Positions 1-3,648 of a stretch of DNA of 6,717 nt are shown one piece after another (position 1 is the first letter of the stretch; every line of letters starts with the position of its first letter). The position numbers and the translations under genes were made by a program. Below the pieces are notes generated by a model. That model did no database searches and was not told the DNA's origin. It worked only from the letters and a program-made list of their open reading frames with translations. The DNA comes from Opitutaceae bacterium (GTDB taxonomy: Bacteria > Verrucomicrobiota > Verrucomicrobiia > Opitutales > Opitutaceae), in assembly GCA_031254955.1 (NCBI GenBank), contig JAIRTK010000346.1, positions 1-6,717 on the forward strand, given 5' to 3'.

Positions 1-16
1 CCCCCCCCCCCCCCCC
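1..16. other. 16-base C homopolymer at the window edge
   Basis: The first 16 bases are all C on the plus strand. In the gspE frame on the minus strand this reads as a run of GGG glycine codons straight after the YHRVPLLAG segment. A pure 16-mer exactly at the end of the sequence looks like a contig end or homopolymer artefact more than a real polyglycine insert. Confidence 0.8.
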
Positions 17-298
17 GCCGGCGAGGAGGGGGACGCGGTGGTAGTCGGGGACGAGGCGGGCGGGGAGGAGGCCGAGGGTGTCGGTGTCGGCTTCGAGGTT
101 TGCGGCGGCGGGGAGGCCGCTGGCGGCGGCGAGTTTGGCGAGGGTTTCGGGTTCGGTGAGGTTGAGGGCGTTGGCGAGGGTTTTGATGCGGTGGCCGCGC
201 GGGGTTTCCTGCAGGGTCTGGATTTGCTCGTCGGTGAGTCGGGCGGCGAGGGCGGAGGGGAGGGTGGGGTCGGGCGGGTTGGCGGTGCCGGTGGGCAT
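1..298 (-). CDS. gspE: Type II secretion ATPase GspE, N-terminal fragment (cut by window edge)
   Basis: The ATG at 298-296 opens a minus-strand frame with no stop up to the window edge, giving 99 codons. The fragment has a Pro/Ala-rich start (MPTGTANPPDPTLPSAL), then a helical segment with TDEQIQTLQ and LAKLAAASGLP, and ends LLPARLVPDYHRVPLLAG followed by glycines. A 'small helical domain, then LP..LV..YHRVPL' pattern is typical of the GspE/PilB N-terminal (MshEN-like) domain, which in the family binds the inner-membrane partner of the secretion platform. The Walker A/B motifs that would prove an ATPase lie outside the window. It starts 65 bp after gspD on the same strand, which favours GspE over PilB. 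No Shine-Dalgarno sequence precedes the ATG; the upstream bases are C-rich. The last five or six codons fall in a homopolymer at the window edge and should not be trusted. Confidence 0.62.
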   Translation of the reverse strand, partial: MPTGTANPPDPTLPSALAARLTDEQIQTLQETPRGHRIKTLANALNLTEPETLAKLAAASGLPAAANLEADTDTLGLLPARLVPDYHRVPLLAGGGGGG

Positions 299-301
299 GG
301 C

Positions 302-319
302 GGGTGGGCGGGCGGTGGG
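302..319 (+). other. G-quadruplex-type motif just upstream of gspE
   Basis: Four GGG runs at 302-304, 306-308, 310-312 and 317-319 have loops of 1, 1 and 4 bases, which meets the usual G-quadruplex pattern. It lies on the strand opposite the genes, 4-21 bp upstream of the gspE ATG, so the mRNA would be C-rich there. It may only reflect base composition; no function is shown. Confidence 0.4.
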
Positions 320-334
320 TGAGTGGGCGGTGGT

Positions 335-351
335 GCGGGCGGGACGCCCGC
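335..351. repeat. Short perfect hairpin between gspD and gspE
   Basis: GCGGGCG at 335-341 and its exact complement CGCCCGC at 345-351 flank a 3-base loop, giving a 7-bp all-GC stem. It sits in the 65-bp gap after the gspD stop and about 37 bp before the gspE start. No T-run follows on either strand, so it is not a standard intrinsic terminator. It could be an mRNA-stabilising or attenuating hairpin within the operon, or one copy of a dispersed palindromic repeat. Confidence 0.5.
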
Positions 352-363
352 GTTCCTTGGGGG

Positions 364-2532
364 TTAGCGGGGGCGTTTCATGGCGGGGGAGGCGGGGGGG
401 GGAGTGGCTTCGCCGGGGAGGGTTTCGGTTGCGGGGAGGCCGAGCATGGTGCGCATGGGGGCGAGGTTGTTCATCGATTCCATGCGTTGGTAGGCGGTGG
501 CGTTGTCTGTTTCGGGGGTGGTGAGGACGGTGGGGCGGATGAAGAAGAGGAGGTCGGAGCGGCGTTTTTCTTTTTTCCGGGAGCCGAGCAGGTCGCCGAT
601 GAGGGGGATGGGGCCGAGGCGGCTGCGATTTTTGGTGTCGGATTGTTCCTGCAAGCCGCCGAGGACAATGATTTCGCCGCTGTGGACGTTGATGAAGGAC
701 TGGGCTTCGCGGTTGCCGACGATGGGTTGGTCGTTGCCGTCGATTTTCGTGGTGTCCTTGATGTTTTGCACGGTTTGCGTGATTTCGAGTTGCACGGAGC
801 CGTCCTTGCCGATGAGTGGTTTTACTTTCAGTTCCAAGCCGATGTCCTGCTGGGAGATGGTGCTGCGGGTGCCGCCGCCGGAGCTGATATAGTCGCTGGA
901 GCCGGTGATGACGGGGCGTTTTTCGCCGACTTTGATGTAGGCTTCCTTGTTGTGCGCGGTGACGATGCTGGGGGTGGAGATGATGGTGGTGTTGGTTTTT
1001 CTGGGTGTCGTGCTCAGGCCGAGGATGCCGATTAGCCCGGTGTGGCCGACGGCGGGGAAGTAGCCGCCTTCTTGTTCGCCGCCGACGGTGAAGCCGGCAC
1101 CGCTGCCGTTGACGCCGACGAGTTTGCCGTTGAGCACGGCCATGCCGAGGGCGCTGATGCCGCTTTCGGCGTTGTCGGTGAGGCTGACTTCGGCGATGAC
1201 GACTTCGATGCGGACTTGGGCGAGGAGGATGTCGATTTTGGCGACGAGTTCTTGGATGATGCGGATGTCGTCCACGGTGCCGGAGACGACGACGGCGTTG
1301 ATGCGTTCGTCGGGTTGGATGGTGATGAGGGTGCTGAATTCTTCCGTGGAGGGGAGGGCGAGGGGGCCGCCGGGGAGGGTGACGGGGGCGGGGGCGGCGG
1401 GGGTCTGGCCGGGGCGGTTGGCGGCGTTGGCGGGCTGGGTGGCGGGGCGGGGCGTGGTTTGTTGTTGCTGGCGTTGCTGGCGTTGGTTGGCGGTGAGGGA
1501 GGCGGCTTGGGCTTGTTGGGCGGCTTTGGTCTGGCCGGCGATGAGGGTGCTGAGGAGGGTGGCGACTTCTTTGGCGTTGGCGTTGTTGAGGTGGATGACT
1601 TCGGTGCGGGTGTTGGGGTCGGCTTTGACGTCGAGTTTGGTGATGAGGTCGTCGAAGAGGGGGGTTTGGCGCGGGTCGCCGATGAGGACGATTTGGTTGG
1701 TGCGGTCGTCGGCGTTGTAGGTGGTGGCGGTGCTGAGTTGCTGGAGGAGGGGGCCTTGGAGGATGGCGCGGAGTTTGGCTACGAGGTCGGTGGCTTTGGC
1801 GAAGCGGAGGGTGTAGAATTTCGTGGCTATGCCGGCGTCGGCGGGGCGGTCGAGTTTTTGCACGAGGGTTTCGATGCGTTGGTGGGTGCTGATGGAGTCG
1901 GTGATGAGGACGGCGTTGGCTTTTTCAAAGAGCGAGAAGCTGCCGATGCTGGCGTTGAGGAGGGTGGCGATTTGGGGGACAAATTCGGCGACGCGGAGAA
2001 ATTCGAGTTGGTAGAGTTTGGTGGCGACGCGTCCGCTGGGGGGGTGGGCGTGCGCGGTGCCGTCGAGCATGAGGGGGGCTTCGAAGCGCACGTTGGGCAT
2101 GGGGAGCATTTTCACGAATTTGTCGCCGAGGGGGATGAGCGCGATTTGGTTGAGGTTGAGCACGGTTTCGAGGGCTTGGAGCGCTTCGGCCCGGGTGGGT
2201 GGGGTCTTGAAGACGAGGGTGATTTCAACGTTGGGCAGGCCTTGCTGGCGGAGGACGGTGCGGCCGGTGAGGGTTTCGAGTTCGGGGATGACCAGGCTGA
2301 GGGGCATGCTGGGGAAGTTGAATTGCGAGAGGCGTTCGGCGGGGTTGCCGGAGGGGACGAGGGGCGTGGTGGGGGGGGCGGGGGCGATAGAGGCGGCGGA
2401 CGCGATAGAGGTGGCGGGGGGCGCGGCGGGGCCTGGCTCTTGGGCGCGTGCGGCGGGTGTGTGGAGCGTGGCTGCGACGAGGGCGAGGGCGAGGGCTGTC
2501 GCGGGCGGAAGCGAAATTGGGCGCAGGATCAT
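364..2532 (-). CDS. gspD: Type II secretion system secretin GspD
   Basis: Outer-membrane channel subunit of the type II secretion system, 722 residues. Residues 1-30 form a Sec signal peptide (RPISLPP, then an Ala/Leu-rich core) with a likely cut after ARA-Q. A Pro/Ala linker runs to about 65. N0 follows at about 66-145 (FNFPSMPLSLVIPELE), then three N-type repeats at about 170-230, 236-303 and 308-432. The third is split by a Gln/Ala/Pro-rich insert at about 333-396. The secretin pore domain spans about 435-672: QVRIEVVIAEVSL, the STPSIVT segment, VGEKRPVITGS, GLELKVKPLIG, HSGEIIVLGGL, PIPLIGDLLGSR and DLLFFIRPTVL. A 50-residue Pro-rich tail ends the protein and could carry a pilotin-binding site (inference). 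The order gspD then gspE supports T2SS rather than a type IV pilus PilQ. The ATG is chosen because it gives a complete signal peptide; no Shine-Dalgarno sequence precedes it. Confidence 0.93.
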   Translation of the reverse strand: MILRPISLPPATALALALVAATLHTPAARAQEPGPAAPPATSIASAASIAPAPPTTPLVPSGNPAERLSQFNFPSMPLSLVIPELETLTGRTVLRQQGLPNVEITLVFKTPPTRAEALQALETVLNLNQIALIPLGDKFVKMLPMPNVRFEAPLMLDGTAHAHPPSGRVATKLYQLEFLRVAEFVPQIATLLNASIGSFSLFEKANAVLITDSISTHQRIETLVQKLDRPADAGIATKFYTLRFAKATDLVAKLRAILQGPLLQQLSTATTYNADDRTNQIVLIGDPRQTPLFDDLITKLDVKADPNTRTEVIHLNNANAKEVATLLSTLIAGQTKAAQQAQAASLTANQRQQRQQQQTTPRPATQPANAANRPGQTPAAPAPVTLPGGPLALPSTEEFSTLITIQPDERINAVVVSGTVDDIRIIQELVAKIDILLAQVRIEVVIAEVSLTDNAESGISALGMAVLNGKLVGVNGSGAGFTVGGEQEGGYFPAVGHTGLIGILGLSTTPRKTNTTIISTPSIVTAHNKEAYIKVGEKRPVITGSSDYISSGGGTRSTISQQDIGLELKVKPLIGKDGSVQLEITQTVQNIKDTTKIDGNDQPIVGNREAQSFINVHSGEIIVLGGLQEQSDTKNRSRLGPIPLIGDLLGSRKKEKRRSDLLFFIRPTVLTTPETDNATAYQRMESMNNLAPMRTMLGLPATETLPGEATPPPASPAMKRPR

Positions 2533-2583
2533 GCGGTTGCGGTAATGGTTTTGGCTGGACGCGGGGAGTGCAAAAAGGGGGAG

Positions 2584-2610
2584 AAAATACGAACGGAGCG
2601 AGGTTGTAAA
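2584..2610 (-). promoter_or_regulatory. Weak sigma70-like promoter candidate for gspD
   Basis: On the minus strand TTTACA (2610-2605, five of six to TTGACA) is followed after 15 bp by TATTTT (2589-2584, four of six to TATAAT), about 52 bp upstream of the gspD ATG. The spacer is shorter than the usual 17 bp and this is among the few AT-rich spots in the region, so the match may be chance. Confidence 0.3.
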
Positions 2611-2620
2611 CGGTGTTGTT

Positions 2621-2695
2621 TGGGGCGGTTGTGGGTGGGGCGGTTGGGGGAGGGCGGGGGGATGTCGGAGGGATGTTTGGGGGAGGGGGAGCGGT
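2621..2695 (+). other. G-run block with quadruplex pattern upstream of gspD
   Basis: The plus strand has successive runs of three to six G, including 2633-2635, 2637-2640, 2646-2650, 2652-2654 and 2656-2661 with loops of 1-5 bases, then 2670-2672, 2679-2683 and 2685-2689. This satisfies a G-quadruplex pattern. It lies about 90-160 bp upstream of gspD, on the non-transcribed side of the gene, next to the pyrimidine-rich segment. Confidence 0.5.
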
Positions 2696-2705
2696 TCTTA
2701 TCAAA

Positions 2706-2890
2706 TCGTTCTCTTACTCGTTCTCGTTCTCTTGTTTTCGGTTTCTTGTTTTTGGATTCTCGTTTTTGGTTTTTTTCTGGTTCGTTCGTTCTTGGTTTCT
2801 TTTTGGTTCGCTTTCTTTTTCCTCGGGGCGTTTCGAGAAAGAGAAAGAGAAAGAGAACGAGAACGAGAACGAGAACGAGTAAGAGAAAGA
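2706..2890. repeat. Long inverted repeat (26-bp arms, about 133-nt loop)
   Basis: The left arm at 2706-2731 pairs with the right arm at 2865-2890 in 25 of 26 positions, including a perfect 21-bp core (2711-2731 with 2865-2885). Both arms contain the same odd unit in the same register (CTCTTA on the left, TAAGAG on the right). This points to an inverted duplication rather than two independent expansions. Transcription from dtd towards gspD would give an RNA with a long stem and an A-rich, U-poor loop. It could form a cruciform, act as a transcription barrier or be a dsRNA-like processing site; none of these is shown. Confidence 0.85.
2766..2810 (+). repeat. 19-bp imperfect direct repeat in the T-rich loop
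   Basis: Copies at 2766-2784 and 2792-2810 start TTGGTTT, end TGGTTCG and match at 17 of 19 positions, offset by 26 bp. A third, more decayed copy beginning GGTTTCTTG lies at about 2740-2762. The segment between the arms of the large inverted repeat therefore looks like an old tandem array as well. Confidence 0.6.
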
Positions 2891-2891
2891 G
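2835..2891 (+). repeat. GAGAAA/GAGAAC hexanucleotide tandem array
   Basis: Nine consecutive hexamers plus GAG: three GAGAAA (2835-2852), four GAGAAC (2853-2876), GAGTAA (2877-2882), GAGAAA (2883-2888), then GAG. The strand composition flips sharply at 2834/2835, from pyrimidine-rich to purine-rich, and only one T occurs from 2835 to 2891. The array forms the right side of the long inverted repeat; complementary hexamers CTCTTA and CTCGTT (twice) are at 2711-2728. Confidence 0.92.
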
Positions 2892-2990
2892 TGTAAGGTG
2901 TAAGCGTGCGGGGGATTGAGCAGGATGCGTTATATGACGGAAACAGGAATGCGAGGTTGCATGAATTTTTCCGGCGAAACGGGGGGCGCG

Positions 2991-3443
2991 TTATTCGCGG
3001 TCGCGGGTGTCGATGACGATGGTGACGGGGCCGTCGTTGACGAGCGCGACTTGCATCATCGCGCCAAATTCACCGCTGGCGACGGGGCGGGCGAGGGCGG
3101 TTTCCAGTTGCGCGAGGAATTGTTCGTAAAGGGGGCGGGCGACGGCGGGCTTGGCGGCGGCGTGGAACGAGGGGCGGGCGCCTTTGCGGGTGCTGGCGAT
3201 GAGCGTGAACTGGCTGATGACGAGCACGCCGCCGCCGAGGTCGCGCACGGAGCGGTTCATCCGTCCGGCGTCGTCGGGGAAGAGGCGCAGCGACGCGATT
3301 TTCCCGGCAAGCCAGCGGATGTCTTCGGCGGTGTCGCCTTCGGCGATGCCGAGGAGGACGAGCAGGCCTTGGTTGATGGCGCCGCGCATGTCTTCGGCGA
3401 TGGTGACGTTGGCGGAGGTGACGCGCTGGATGACTGCTTTCAT
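2991..3443 (-). CDS. dtd: D-aminoacyl-tRNA deacylase Dtd
   Basis: A cytoplasmic homodimer in the known family that hydrolyses D-amino acids (and Gly from mischarged tRNA-Ala) off tRNA, keeping D-residues out of translation. The product is 150 residues, close to the roughly 145 usual for bacteria, so it is complete. Family marks are visible throughout: the N-terminus [23 protein letters not shown] at 26-33, [12 protein letters not shown] around 55-66, the SQFTL motif at 77-81 with Thr80, RPSFHAA near 90-96, and NDGPVT at 136-141. The last carries the Gly138-Pro139 pair that forms the chirality-checking Gly-cisPro motif. The ATG is fixed by alignment to the conserved start. No Shine-Dalgarno sequence precedes it; an AT-rich 10-bp repeat array ends 9 bp upstream. 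Gaps on both sides suggest its own transcript. Confidence 0.96.
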   Translation of the reverse strand: MKAVIQRVTSANVTIAEDMRGAINQGLLVLLGIAEGDTAEDIRWLAGKIASLRLFPDDAGRMNRSVRDLGGGVLVISQFTLIASTRKGARPSFHAAAKPAVARPLYEQFLAQLETALARPVASGEFGAMMQVALVNDGPVTIVIDTRDRE

Positions 3444-3452
3444 GGCGGAGAG

Positions 3453-3492
3453 TTAAATCGACTTAAATCGACTCAAATCGATTTAAATCGAT
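3453..3492. repeat. Four 10-bp repeats (TTAAATCGAC type) upstream of dtd
   Basis: Four head-to-tail 10-bp units: TTAAATCGAC, TTAAATCGAC, TCAAATCGAT, TTAAATCGAT. The last part, 3477-3492, is a perfect 16-bp palindrome (ATCGATTTAAATCGAT). The units lie 10-50 bp upstream of the dtd ATG, where promoter or operator sequences are expected, and form an AT-rich island in GC-rich DNA. Ten-bp spacing places each copy on the same helix face, which would suit cooperative protein binding or A-tract bending. A simple slippage repeat is the plain alternative. Confidence 0.85.
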
Positions 3493-3500
3493 TTTCGGCG

Positions 3501-3544
3501 AGGCATCGGTAGGACATCGGCGGGGCATCGGTGAGACATCGGCG
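3501..3544. repeat. CATCGG array: 11-bp period, two 22-bp units
   Basis: CATCGG occurs at 3504, 3515, 3526 and 3537, exactly 11 bp apart. The flanking bases alternate, so the real unit is 22 bp: 3501-3522 and 3523-3544 agree at most positions (GGCATCGGT, then AGACATCGGCG or similar). It sits 58-101 bp upstream of dtd, separated by 8 bp from the 10-bp array. Confidence 0.8.
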
Positions 3545-3568
3545 TGCGCTGGCGCTTTTTTTGGGGGA

Positions 3569-3599
3569 CTGGTTCGGCTTTCGGAGGGGCCTGGTTCGG
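3569..3599. repeat. CTGGTTCGG direct repeat, 22 bp apart
   Basis: CTGGTTCGG occurs at 3569-3577 and 3591-3599. The 22-bp offset equals that of the neighbouring CATCGG units, but the sequence between the copies is poorly conserved. It may be a decayed tandem unit or chance. Confidence 0.4.
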
Positions 3600-3615
3600 A
3601 TGCTTCGCGGGAGAT

Positions 3616-3635
3616 CGGGTTTTCAGGCAAACCCG
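3616..3635 (-). terminator. Possible hairpin after the efflux pump gene
   Basis: About 13 bp past the pump stop codon, minus-strand CGGGTTT (3635-3629) and AAACCCG (3622-3616) form a 7-bp stem with a 6-base loop. The bases after it are not a T-run, so an intrinsic terminator is unproven. It may instead stabilise the 3' end of the mRNA. Confidence 0.4.
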
Positions 3636-3648
3636 CCGGGCGGCGCGT

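Larger units (their letters stand above)
2533..2990. other. 458-bp non-coding region between dtd and gspD
   Basis: No credible gene is seen here. From the gspD side it holds: a weak promoter-like pair (2584-2610); a G-run block on the plus strand at about 2621-2695, with a canonical G-quadruplex pattern at 2633-2661; a pyrimidine-rich, almost A-free stretch at 2717-2834; a GAGAAA/GAGAAC hexamer array (2835-2891) complementary to 2706-2731; a tandem GTGTAAG pair at 2891-2904; and about 85 bp of mixed sequence before the dtd stop. The last part contains TATAAC on the minus strand (about 2932-2937) without a good -35 partner. Plus-strand frames through here translate to repeats such as ENENEN and are composition artefacts. 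Confidence 0.8.

Noticed and set aside
304..1035. 243-residue plus-strand frame opposite the gspD 3' half
   Set aside because: A shadow of the real gene, with biased Gly/Ala/Asp content and no recognisable domain.
2835..2891. Possible CRISPR or coding repeat (ENENEN or RTRTRT translation)
   Set aside because: Units are 6 bp with no spacers, so not CRISPR; no start, ribosome site or domain supports coding.
1042..2919. 625-residue plus-strand open frame opposite gspD
   Set aside because: It is antisense to the clearly recognisable secretin, is dominated by Gly/Glu/Asp/Val from codon complement bias, and runs into the hexamer repeat. No family resemblance.
2916..3512. 198-residue plus-strand frame covering dtd in antisense
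   Set aside because: The minus-strand Dtd protein carries all family motifs; this frame is low-complexity Gly/Asp/Glu and ends in the repeat array.
3551..3562. T-run after GCGC on the plus strand, terminator-like
   Set aside because: The possible stem leaves only a two-base loop, and no plus-strand gene ends here.
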